A DNA stretch of 5,402 nt from contig JAESUJ010000083.1 of NCBI GenBank assembly GCA_016763165.1, positions 1 through 5,402 on the forward strand, given 5' to 3'. Source of the stretch: Candidatus Babeliales bacterium. Its GTDB lineage: Bacteria > Babelota > Babeliae > Babelales > CAZZPM01. The position numbers and the translations under genes are program-made. Positions 1-5,402 of this stretch are shown in pieces. The notes beneath the pieces were generated by a model, which saw only the letters and a program-made list of their open reading frames with translations, was not told the DNA's origin and ran no database searches. Numbering within the stretch: the stretch's first letter is position 1; each line of letters opens with the position of its first letter.

Positions 1-1
1 A

Positions 2-616
2 ATGAAGAATAATACTTATGGATTTCAATCTCGTGGAATCGTAATAAAACGTTTTTTTCCGTATAAAAAAATGATACATATTTTTGATGAAGAAGATGGT
101 GTCATAGCATTACATTTTTTTGATAATACTTTGTTGCATAGATTATGGCCAGGTATGTATATAACGTATAATTATTCAGAAAAAGGGATAACAAAATATC
201 TTTCTTCAATGGATATTTTATTAGTTCCGACATCTTCTTGTTATCAAATATTACAACAATTACAAAGATTAATAAAAATATGTAATTATTGTATTCAAAA
301 GAATATTCCAAATAAGAAGCATTATTCGTTATTATTTGTAGGAGTTCATAGTTTAATGCAGAATATTTCTTTTTTTAAAGATATAGAATTATGGCTTTCA
401 GCTTTAATTTTACAGGATTCTGGTCACTGGAATAAAGATCTTTATCTTGTAATTAACAGTTTTCTTATGAAACTATCAATGTTGATTGACTCTTTTATTG
501 AACAAGAAGTAGAATTGTTTCGTAAGTGGCTTACTATTGTAAATGAAGAGCATGGGAAATCGCTTGAAGTGTGGATAGAAATGTGTTTGAATGAACAAGT
601 ATATTATGAAGAATAA
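2..616 (+). CDS. Hypothetical protein, possibly RecO-like at the N-terminus
   Basis: This open frame encodes 204 residues and ends at TAA (614-616). The first visible start is ATG at position 2, at the very edge of the window, so its ribosome site is not visible and the true start could lie upstream. Residues ~6-75 read like a small beta-barrel. The segment GIVIKRFFPY (12-21) followed by IFDEEDGVIAL (27-37) resembles the opening of RecO, the recombination mediator, where a GIVL strand is followed by a 'T-E-x-H-G' turn. Residues ~78-200 look largely helical. The protein is shorter than typical RecO (about 240 residues) and has no CxxC zinc-binding pairs. There is no signal peptide or clear membrane segment, so it is probably cytoplasmic. 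It lies 45 bp upstream of the signal-peptide frame on the same strand and could be co-transcribed with it. That it is coding is fairly sure from its length and sensible composition; the RecO link is a weak inference. Confidence 0.7.
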   Translation: MKNNTYGFQSRGIVIKRFFPYKKMIHIFDEEDGVIALHFFDNTLLHRLWPGMYITYNYSEKGITKYLSSMDILLVPTSSCYQILQQLQRLIKICNYCIQKNIPNKKHYSLLFVGVHSLMQNISFFKDIELWLSALILQDSGHWNKDLYLVINSFLMKLSMLIDSFIEQEVELFRKWLTIVNEEHGKSLEVWIEMCLNEQVYYEE

Positions 617-661
617 TCGGTTATTAAATACTAATAATAATGATCAGTGATGGGGATAATA

Positions 662-850
662 ATGCTATATAATCTTAGAAAAAGTATAGTTTTGAGTTTT
701 GTTTTTTTGGTTCTATTTGTCTCAGTACGTGCTGATTCTTTATTCGATATATTTTCTATTTCTCCAGTTAGTAAGATTATGGAGACGAATAAAGTTATTG
801 GTTTCTTAGTTGATAATCTTGAGTTTCGAAAGCGTCAGCTTGAAATATGA
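662..850 (+). CDS. Signal-peptide leader frame, likely the detached N-terminus of the MscS-family channel
   Basis: Starting from ATG 662, this encodes 62 residues. They begin with a textbook export signal: basic n-region (MLYNLRKS), hydrophobic core (IVLSFVFLVLFVSV), and a V-R-A cleavage motif after residue 24, followed by DSLFDIF. The remaining ~38 residues are polar and partly helical (NLEFRKRQLEI at the end), like the start of a coiled coil. In-frame GTG 647 and ATG 650 are alternative starts (up to 67 residues). I prefer 662 because GGGG at 652-655 lies 6 nt upstream and gives the cleaner signal n-region. The stop TGA (848-850) overlaps the ATG of the channel frame (847-849). MscK/MscM-type channels carry exactly such a signal peptide before their extracytoplasmic coiled coil, and the channel frame downstream lacks one. 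I infer that this is the displaced N-terminus of that protein (one-base frame difference). It could instead be an independent small secreted protein. Confidence 0.65.
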   Translation: MLYNLRKSIVLSFVFLVLFVSVRADSLFDIFSISPVSKIMETNKVIGFLVDNLEFRKRQLEI

Positions 851-3800
851 ATAAATCTCAAGATGAGTTGATGAAAGAGATTGAAGAGACTCAGAGATAT
901 CTTACCCAGACATCGAATGAATTGCATATCGAACTTTCACAGTTAAATAAAAAATATGCAAAATCTTCATTGAAAAGAGATGAGCTTGAGGTCATAGGTA
1001 AAAAAAGTGAACTGCTTAATGATCGCATACAACAATCGAGTAATCATCAAGAGCTTATAAGAGAATATGAAATGAGCACTGATAAACAGATTAAACGTTT
1101 AAAGATGCTTATTGATGAGCTTTCGAGCGAGAAAAGAGAAAATATTAAACAGAATCGTTTTTTTGTTCTTCAAGACTTGCAAAGCGGAGAGGAGAATTTG
1201 CAGCGCTTAACTGTCCAAAATGCAGAAGTTTTAAATAAAAAAGAAAGCTTGCTACGTCAAAAAACAGTATTGTTAGAAAAAGTATCTTCTTTAAAAAATG
1301 AGTATGATGTAAAGTTGAAAGAGCAAGATAAAGCATACTTGCTTTTTGCACAGAGTGAAGAAGAGTCAGACGAAAAAAGTATAGAAAGTAAAATTAAACT
1401 TGAAGTTTTTGATCATGAAACTCTGCTTTATAAAGAGCGTATTGATTTTGTTCAATGGAGTTTGAAAAAACTTTCATTTGAATTAACATGGACAGAAGAT
1501 GAGTCTGTACGATTAAAGAGTCTTATATCAACTATAATGAATGAAGTTATTTATGTAAAAAAACATTTGTTAATAGGTGCTAAAGATGTTGCTCAAGCAC
1601 GTGATGATTGGAAATCTGAAGTAGCAAAAGTTAATATTTTAAAAGCAAAAAATAATGCAAATAAGGAGGCTCTCCGTTCTGATAGAGATCGTAGAACAGA
1701 TGATTTGAATCGTTTGAATGATGCTTATAAAAAGTATAAAAATGCTGGAGATACAAAAAGTATTCATGCTCTTTATGTTGATGCGCAAATTCATAGAATT
1801 AATGCATTTCTTAAAAAAATAGATATGAAATTAATGGTTCTTGATGCTCACAATGATTCGTATACAATACAAAGCTATCAGAAGAGTTTTTTATTTAAGC
1901 ATGTTCAAATTAGATTTAAGCTTGGTTATGTTGCTCATGTTGAAACTATTAATCAGTGGATTAATGATTTGAAAGGTCGTCGTGGAGCTTTAGAGCATGA
2001 AATGCGATCAACACGTAATAGCCGTGAAGAATCTTTAAATTCTATTGTACATACAACTTCTTTGATTGATGAAGTATCTAAAAAATTTGAAGAGGTTGTT
2101 CAGCTGCGTGAGGGGCACTTTCAAAATCAGCAAAAAATATGTAATGATACATTATCTTATTTGTCAGAAGCTCAAAACGTGCTTCGTGAGCGTTTAATGC
2201 TTGTGCAGGCTCACCTTACAGCTATTGCTCCATTGATTCCACGTGAAGAAAGCCTTGTTTTGCAGTACGATTCGTTTATTCGCGAACTTGAACAACATCG
2301 TCTTGAATTTAATATTTGGTATCGATCAAATAGGGCTATCTCTTTTGATGGTTTCAAAAAGTCACTACAAGAAGGTGAGTTTTTTTTCAAAAAATTCTTT
2401 TGGGCAATTCCGTATAATTGCAATCCATTTTCTTTGTTACAAAAAATACCTTTTATCAGTTGGAATGGATATTTAGTTATTAGTTTATTGTTACTTATGT
2501 TTTTTCTGCTCTATCTATTGTATCGGTTTTTATTGCAATCTATACATATACGATTATTGGCAAAAACAGAAAAAACACATGGAAGACTTGGATTTTTATA
2601 TCTCAATATCTTGCTCTGTTGTGTTGAGTTTATTATTGAACATGCATTGTTATTATACACTTGGTTTTTCGCTTTTTTTTCGTTTCGTACCCCGTTTTCA
2701 TTAGATGCCTTAATAGGGATAGTACAATATGACTTTTGGTTAACATTTTTTTTCTTAATAAGTATGATAGTTTTTTTCTACCTCTCTACAAAGTTAATGA
2801 GTGGTTTGAAAACTTTGAATCAAAAACTGAGTTTTTTCTTTTTCAATGAGCAATCGCAACATAAATTTATAACTCTGACAGCATGTGTGTTGTATTCAAG
2901 CTCCATTCTTTTGCCACTTCGTTCTGCAATTATAATCTATGGGGTTAAGGCATCAGAATTGCCAGAAGTTATTCTAGCAGCTTATTCTTTGATTTTATTG
3001 ATTGTTTTGCTGCTCTTTTTTACCAAAGATGATGTATTAAAATTGGTTCCATCATACAATGATTTTTGGCTTTTTATACATAGAAATATCGATAGTTATT
3101 ATTATCCAGTTTTCTTATTTTTTATGGGTCTTTTTATTTTAGCTAATCCATATATCGGATATTCACATTTAGCATGGTTTTTGGCTTTTGCTGTTCCGAT
3201 AACCGCTTGCATTTTGATTGCTTTGGTTATTGCCTATCATTATATTCGTCAATATTCAACATGCTTTTTTTTCAAAGAAGAGGGTGAAGATGTTATTGAT
3301 AAATTTGAACATGCAAAAATGTACTATGGCTCTTTTGTACTATTTTCTTTATTTGTGTTGGTACTCGGATCATTTGTAGCAATTAGTTATTTGTGGGGTT
3401 TCTCATACTCTTTAGATGCATTATGGAAGCTAGTATTCGAAGAGTGGACAATTAAATTAGGTGGTGGCAATAAGCTCGGTATTATTCAGGTTTTTAGTTT
3501 TGTTCTGTTTATTGTTGCTGGATTTCTTGTTTCATCTGTCAGTAATCATTTTGTTCTGAATCGTTTATTTGATATTTTTAAAACAGAACCTGGTGCGCAA
3601 AATACTATATCTCGCATATTCCACTACTGTATACTTGTGATTTTTGTTTTATTTGGTTTTGCAACAATCGGTTTAGGGCAGCTTATTCTACCGTTTAGTT
3701 ATTTATTGGTTATCGGTATTGGTTTAGGATTAAAGGATCAAATATCTGATTTCATTGCCGGATTTTTAGTCTTGTTAGAGCGGCAAATTGAGGTAGGTGA

Positions 3801-4281
3801 CTTTATTCAAGTCGGGGCGATATTAGGAACTGTTCAGAAAATAGCAGTGAGATCAACAACAATTCGTACCGCACGTAATTTGATGATAATTATTCCTAAT
3901 CGAACAATCATAACTACTTCTGTTACTAATTATAGTCGTCTTTCTATGGGACTTGAGTTGAAAATTGTTCTACGGCATGATACTGACGTAGCGATAGTAA
4001 AGCCGTTATTGCATGATATTATTGTTGGGCACCCAACTATTTTACGTGTTCCATCACCAATCATTCGATTAAGTGAAATTACAGATGTAGGGCAGGAATA
4101 TATTTTGCGTGGATTTATTAGTGCTCGCCGAGTTCGTGAAATGTGGGATGTTGCATCTGATATTCGCATAGCAATTATTAAAACCTTTAAAGAAAAAGAT
4201 ATTCACATCAGTTGTGTTTATCCATTACGAGTTGAATTTGCTGAAAAAACGATAAAAGCAACGTTGCCAGGTGATTTATAA
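847..4281 (+). CDS. MscK/MscM-type mechanosensitive ion channel (MscS superfamily)
   Basis: The 1144-residue protein fits a large MscS-superfamily channel, which opens under membrane tension to release solutes during osmotic downshock; E. coli MscK is about 1120 residues. Residues ~1-500 are charged and heptad-like, matching the position of the MscS_porin coiled-coil domain. About 11 hydrophobic segments follow, near 541-562, 582-604, 630-648, 674-698, 708-727, 752-771, 775-799, 828-850, 880-899, 924-944 and 949-972. The last is the pore-lining helix (GIGLGLKDQISDFIAGF, glycines 957, 959, 961). It leads into LERQIEVGDFIQVG, STTIRTARN (from 1003) and IIIPNRTI (P1017, N1018), the hallmark MscS beta domain, then an alpha/beta C-terminal domain. 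Basic residues after segment 1 (YRFLLQSIHIRLLAKTEK) place that loop in the cytoplasm, so the N-terminal domain should be extracytoplasmic. No signal peptide is in this frame; one lies in the frame just upstream. ATG 847 lacks a good ribosome site, and TGA 841-843 closes the frame upstream. The family assignment is very secure; gating and ion selectivity cannot be read from the sequence. Confidence 0.95.
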   Translation: MNKSQDELMKEIEETQRYLTQTSNELHIELSQLNKKYAKSSLKRDELEVIGKKSELLNDRIQQSSNHQELIREYEMSTDKQIKRLKMLIDELSSEKRENIKQNRFFVLQDLQSGEENLQRLTVQNAEVLNKKESLLRQKTVLLEKVSSLKNEYDVKLKEQDKAYLLFAQSEEESDEKSIESKIKLEVFDHETLLYKERIDFVQWSLKKLSFELTWTEDESVRLKSLISTIMNEVIYVKKHLLIGAKDVAQARDDWKSEVAKVNILKAKNNANKEALRSDRDRRTDDLNRLNDAYKKYKNAGDTKSIHALYVDAQIHRINAFLKKIDMKLMVLDAHNDSYTIQSYQKSFLFKHVQIRFKLGYVAHVETINQWINDLKGRRGALEHEMRSTRNSREESLNSIVHTTSLIDEVSKKFEEVVQLREGHFQNQQKICNDTLSYLSEAQNVLRERLMLVQAHLTAIAPLIPREESLVLQYDSFIRELEQHRLEFNIWYRSNRAISFDGFKKSLQEGEFFFKKFFWAIPYNCNPFSLLQKIPFISWNGYLVISLLLLMFFLLYLLYRFLLQSIHIRLLAKTEKTHGRLGFLYLNILLCCVEFIIEHALLLYTWFFAFFSFRTPFSLDALIGIVQYDFWLTFFFLISMIVFFYLSTKLMSGLKTLNQKLSFFFFNEQSQHKFITLTACVLYSSSILLPLRSAIIIYGVKASELPEVILAAYSLILLIVLLLFFTKDDVLKLVPSYNDFWLFIHRNIDSYYYPVFLFFMGLFILANPYIGYSHLAWFLAFAVPITACILIALVIAYHYIRQYSTCFFFKEEGEDVIDKFEHAKMYYGSFVLFSLFVLVLGSFVAISYLWGFSYSLDALWKLVFEEWTIKLGGGNKLGIIQVFSFVLFIVAGFLVSSVSNHFVLNRLFDIFKTEPGAQNTISRIFHYCILVIFVLFGFATIGLGQLILPFSYLLVIGIGLGLKDQISDFIAGFLVLLERQIEVGDFIQVGAILGTVQKIAVRSTTIRTARNLMIIIPNRTIITTSVTNYSRLSMGLELKIVLRHDTDVAIVKPLLHDIIVGHPTILRVPSPIIRLSEITDVGQEYILRGFISARRVREMWDVASDIRIAIIKTFKEKDIHISCVYPLRVEFAEKTIKATLPGDL

Positions 4282-4289
4282 ATCACCTG
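4268..4289 (+). terminator. Perfect 22-bp palindrome, putative terminator of the channel gene
   Basis: The arms CAGGTGATTTA and TAAATCACCTG are exact reverse complements meeting at 4278/4279. As RNA this gives about a 9-bp stem with a UAUA loop, followed by TTTACTTAT. The hairpin covers the last codons and the TAA stop (4279-4281) of the channel gene and sits between two convergent genes, a normal place for an intrinsic terminator. The T-tract is short and interrupted on the plus strand. On the minus strand the stem is followed by GCAACG, so it should not be an efficient intrinsic terminator for the convergent gene, though it could still block transcription mechanically or act as a 3' mRNA-stabilising hairpin. 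Confidence 0.6.
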
Positions 4290-4305
4290 TTTACTTATCG
4301 TAATA

Positions 4306-4578
4306 TTACTGTTTTGAGTTCATGCAGTTGCATTGAATAAATGAGCATATTTTTTCAAAATATGTTGTAGCCATGCTGAAGTTAAGTTTTTTGCATCCAT
4401 CATAAACCAAAAATAATCCTGCTAAGAAAAGAAGCATATTTATAATAATTTTAAAAGTAAGATATAAAAGAAAAGCCCCAAAAATTAGAAATCCATACCC
4501 ACGAATTAAAGATTGGTTGTTTTTTGCCCATTGCTGCGCTGTGGACAAGATACTCTCTATTTTATTGTTGTTTTCCAT
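4306..4578 (-). CDS. Small two-segment membrane protein with a cysteine-containing tail
   Basis: I do not recognise this 90-residue protein. It has a polar, probably amphipathic start (MENNNKIESILSTAQQWAKNN), then two closely spaced hydrophobic stretches at about residues 28-42 (FGAFLLYLTF) and 44-59 (IIINMLLFLAGLFLVYDG). This suggests a membrane hairpin with both ends on the same side. The C-terminal tail contains four cysteines (62, 78, 83, 85, including QCNC), which could bind metal or form disulfides. The start is well supported: read on the minus strand, AAGGAG (4585-4590) lies 6 nt before the ATG, and no other in-frame start is as well placed. It converges on the channel gene with only 24 bp between their stop codons and is transcribed away from the oxidoreductase gene, so it is probably a single-gene transcript. 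No function can be assigned from sequence alone. Confidence 0.8.
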   Translation of the reverse strand: MENNNKIESILSTAQQWAKNNQSLIRGYGFLIFGAFLLYLTFKIIINMLLFLAGLFLVYDGCKKLNFSMATTYFEKICSFIQCNCMNSKQ

Positions 4579-4584
4579 AGAATA

Positions 4585-4590
4585 CTCCTT
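4585..4590 (-). promoter_or_regulatory. Shine-Dalgarno site of the small membrane protein gene
   Basis: The minus strand reads GGAAGGAGT just upstream of ATG 4578, with 6 nt between the AAGGAG core and the start codon. This decides the start and is the main evidence that the minus-strand frame is a real gene rather than the overlapping plus-strand frame. Confidence 0.8.
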
Positions 4591-4657
4591 CCTTTTTGAT
4601 AGATACTATTTTCAGATAGCATTGTTTTTATATTTCTTACTGTGTTTGTATGTTTTT

Positions 4658-4666
4658 ATTCTAACA
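4658..4666 (-). promoter_or_regulatory. Candidate extended -10 promoter for the small membrane protein gene
   Basis: On the minus strand the sequence TGTTAGAAT matches the extended -10 form TGnTATAAT with one mismatch. It lies about 80 bp before the start codon. A poor -35-like TTGCAT (4682-4687) lies 18 bp further upstream; extended -10 promoters tolerate a weak -35. In DNA this AT-rich such matches arise by chance, so this is only a candidate. Confidence 0.35.
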
Positions 4667-4833
4667 CATGATTGTTTCTTTATGCAATATCTTAAGGATA
4701 TAACTTGTAAAAGTTATGCTATTTCTAGCTTGAGATATAGATGCGTTTAATGCGCCTATCATACATAAAAACGTATTATTTGTACATAATATTTAGGTTT
4801 TTACGATGATGAGTATTAAACATATCTTTTAGT

Positions 4834-4849
4834 AGAACATGCATGTTCT
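4834..4849. repeat. Perfect 16-bp palindrome with GAAC/GTTC arms, possible operator or weak terminator
   Basis: AGAACATGCATGTTCT is its own reverse complement and runs into six T residues (4849-4854). It lies about 110 bp before the oxidoreductase start and upstream of its candidate promoter. Its two-fold symmetry fits a dimeric regulator's binding site. Alternatively the 6-bp stem with a TGCA loop plus T-run could act as a weak terminator of a small transcript. The sequence alone cannot decide. Confidence 0.45.
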
Positions 4850-4892
4850 TTTTTGATACATATTATTTGTATAAAAAGTATGGTTTCGACTT

Positions 4893-4898
4893 TATAAT
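4893..4898 (+). promoter_or_regulatory. Candidate -10 box for the oxidoreductase gene
   Basis: A consensus TATAAT occurs about 60 bp before the start codon. The best -35-like match, TTGTAT (4867-4872), is 20 bp away, longer than the usual 16-18 bp, so the promoter would be weak or need an activator. The surrounding DNA is very AT-rich, which raises the chance of a false match. Confidence 0.4.
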
Positions 4899-4945
4899 AA
4901 AAGTTCGTTATGCTCTTTTTATGCAATGGAGATGAGAACCATAAA

Positions 4946-4953
4946 AAAGGAGA
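4946..4953 (+). promoter_or_regulatory. Shine-Dalgarno site of the oxidoreductase gene
   Basis: AAAGGAGA lies close upstream of ATG 4958, with 5 nt between GGAG and the start codon. It fixes the start of the truncated gene at the right end, which is also where the Rossmann motif begins. Confidence 0.8.
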
Positions 4954-4957
4954 AAGT

Positions 4958-5402
4958 ATGGTTAAGATTGTCATAGCAGGATCTGGTTTAACAGGTCTGT
5001 CAGCAGCCTATCATTTAGAAAAAAAGTCATTATTTGATGTTTCAATTGTAGAAAAGCTATCTGTTCCGGGTGGGCTTTTGCGATCAGAAACAGAGAATGG
5101 ATTTACATTTGATCATACCGGTCATTATTTACACATAAATGATGAATATTTCAAATATTTTTTAGAAACAATTTTGGGATTTTCAGAATTAGATGAAATT
5201 CAAAGAAAAGCAGCTGTTTATAATAATGGAATTTTATCTGAATATCCATTTCAAATGCATTTATATGGTCAGCCAGTTTCAGTGATTACAGCATGTATCG
5301 AAGGATTCATGAAGCGATCACAGCGGTATAGAAACCCACAAACATTTTATCAGTGGGTATTAAAATATTTTGGCAAAGGGTTGGGAGAACATTTTTTCTT
5401 CT
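4958..5402 (+). CDS. FAD-dependent oxidoreductase, UDP-galactopyranose mutase/protoporphyrinogen oxidase-like (partial, 3' end missing)
   Basis: The frame is open from ATG 4958 to the window end (148 codons, no stop), so only the N-terminal part is present; family members are usually 400-500 residues. Residues 1-33 form a Rossmann dinucleotide-binding fold: MVKIVIAGSGLTGLSAAYHL has the GxGxxG glycines at 8, 10 and 13, and VEK at 31-33 carries the acidic residue (E32) expected to bind the FAD ribose. PGGLLRSE (37-44) and FTFDHTGHYLH (49-59) match the second FAD-contact region shared by amine-oxidase, protoporphyrinogen-oxidase and UDP-galactopyranose-mutase relatives. EYPFQMHLYGQP (from 95) resembles the 'YPFQ-N-L-P' signature seen in UGM-like proteins linked to sugar or cell-surface glycan metabolism. 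The protein is likely cytoplasmic. Its own leader region suggests independent expression, possibly as the first gene of an operon running off the window. FAD binding is very likely; the substrate is not determinable without the C-terminal half and neighbours. Confidence 0.9.
   Translation, partial: MVKIVIAGSGLTGLSAAYHLEKKSLFDVSIVEKLSVPGGLLRSETENGFTFDHTGHYLHINDEYFKYFLETILGFSELDEIQRKAAVYNNGILSEYPFQMHLYGQPVSVITACIEGFMKRSQRYRNPQTFYQWVLKYFGKGLGEHFFF

Larger units (their letters stand above)
4579..4957. other. Divergent intergenic region (379 bp)
   Basis: This stretch separates the minus-strand membrane protein gene from the plus-strand oxidoreductase gene. It contains candidate promoters on both strands, ribosome sites at both ends, a perfect 16-bp palindrome, and two short direct repeats: TATTATTTGTA at 4774-4784 and 4861-4871, and TTTATGCAAT at 4679-4688 and 4918-4927. 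I see no tRNA or recognised riboswitch. An open plus-strand frame overlaps its left part, but it has no ribosome site and is mainly antisense to the membrane protein gene. Confidence 0.6.

Noticed and set aside
612..626. Small hairpin AATAA-TCGG-TTATT just after the first gene
   Set aside because: Only five A/T pairs and no T-run follow; too weak to call a terminator.
2211..2476. Overlapping open frames on both strands within the channel gene (2211-2423 minus, 2243-2476 plus)
   Set aside because: Both fall inside the continuous channel coding sequence and show no ribosome site or recognisable domain.
3930..4169. 79-codon minus-strand open frame inside the channel gene
   Set aside because: It lies opposite the conserved MscS beta/C-terminal domain and has no independent support.
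4517..4750. 77-codon plus-strand open frame with hydrophobic translation
   Set aside because: No ribosome site; it overlaps the 5' part and promoter region of the well-supported minus-strand membrane protein gene, and its hydrophobic, F/L/C-rich translation is what AT-rich antisense DNA gives.
4835..4848. LexA/SOS box
   Set aside because: GAAC and GTTC are separated by 6 bases rather than the 4 of the known Gram-positive box, so I report only an unidentified palindrome.
4774..4871. 11-bp direct repeat TATTATTTGTA at 4774 and 4861 as an iteron or attachment site
   Set aside because: Only two copies of an AT-rich word in AT-rich DNA; chance is a sufficient explanation.

Overview
The window is AT-rich throughout and uses TGA as a stop codon. 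Its largest gene encodes an MscK/MscM-type mechanosensitive channel with a long extracytoplasmic domain, an architecture best known from Gram-negative bacteria. I infer a low-GC Gram-negative bacterium. A host-associated lineage such as Dependentiae (TM6) would fit the base composition and the poorly recognisable neighbours, but nothing here fixes the taxonomy.

Layout: (1) 2-616 (+) encodes a 204-residue protein I do not recognise with confidence; its first ~75 residues loosely resemble the OB-fold start of RecO. (2) 662-850 (+) is a very short reading frame encoding a clear signal peptide plus about 38 residues. Its stop overlaps the next start as ATGA. (3) 847-4281 (+) encodes a 1144-residue MscS-superfamily protein: about 500 residues of coiled coil, about 11 membrane segments, then the conserved MscS pore helix and beta domain. 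(4) A perfect 22-bp palindrome covers the end of that gene and its stop codon. (5) 4306-4578 (-) is a convergent gene for a 90-residue membrane-hairpin protein with four cysteines near its C-terminus. (6) 4579-4957 is a divergent intergenic region with candidate promoters on both strands and a perfect 16-bp GAAC/GTTC palindrome. (7) 4958 to the window end (+) is the start of an FAD-dependent oxidoreductase of the UDP-galactopyranose mutase/protoporphyrinogen oxidase-like group, cut off by the window edge.

The most notable point is the junction of (2) and (3). The channel needs its N-terminal domain outside the cytoplasm, as shown by an odd number of membrane segments, a cytoplasmic C-terminal MscS domain and basic residues after the first segment. 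Yet the signal peptide that would export this domain sits in a separate frame immediately upstream. The two frames look like one ancestral gene split by a one-base shift. This could be a real mutation, a sequencing error, or an unusual coupling or recoding arrangement. I see no mobile element, CRISPR array, tRNA or rRNA.
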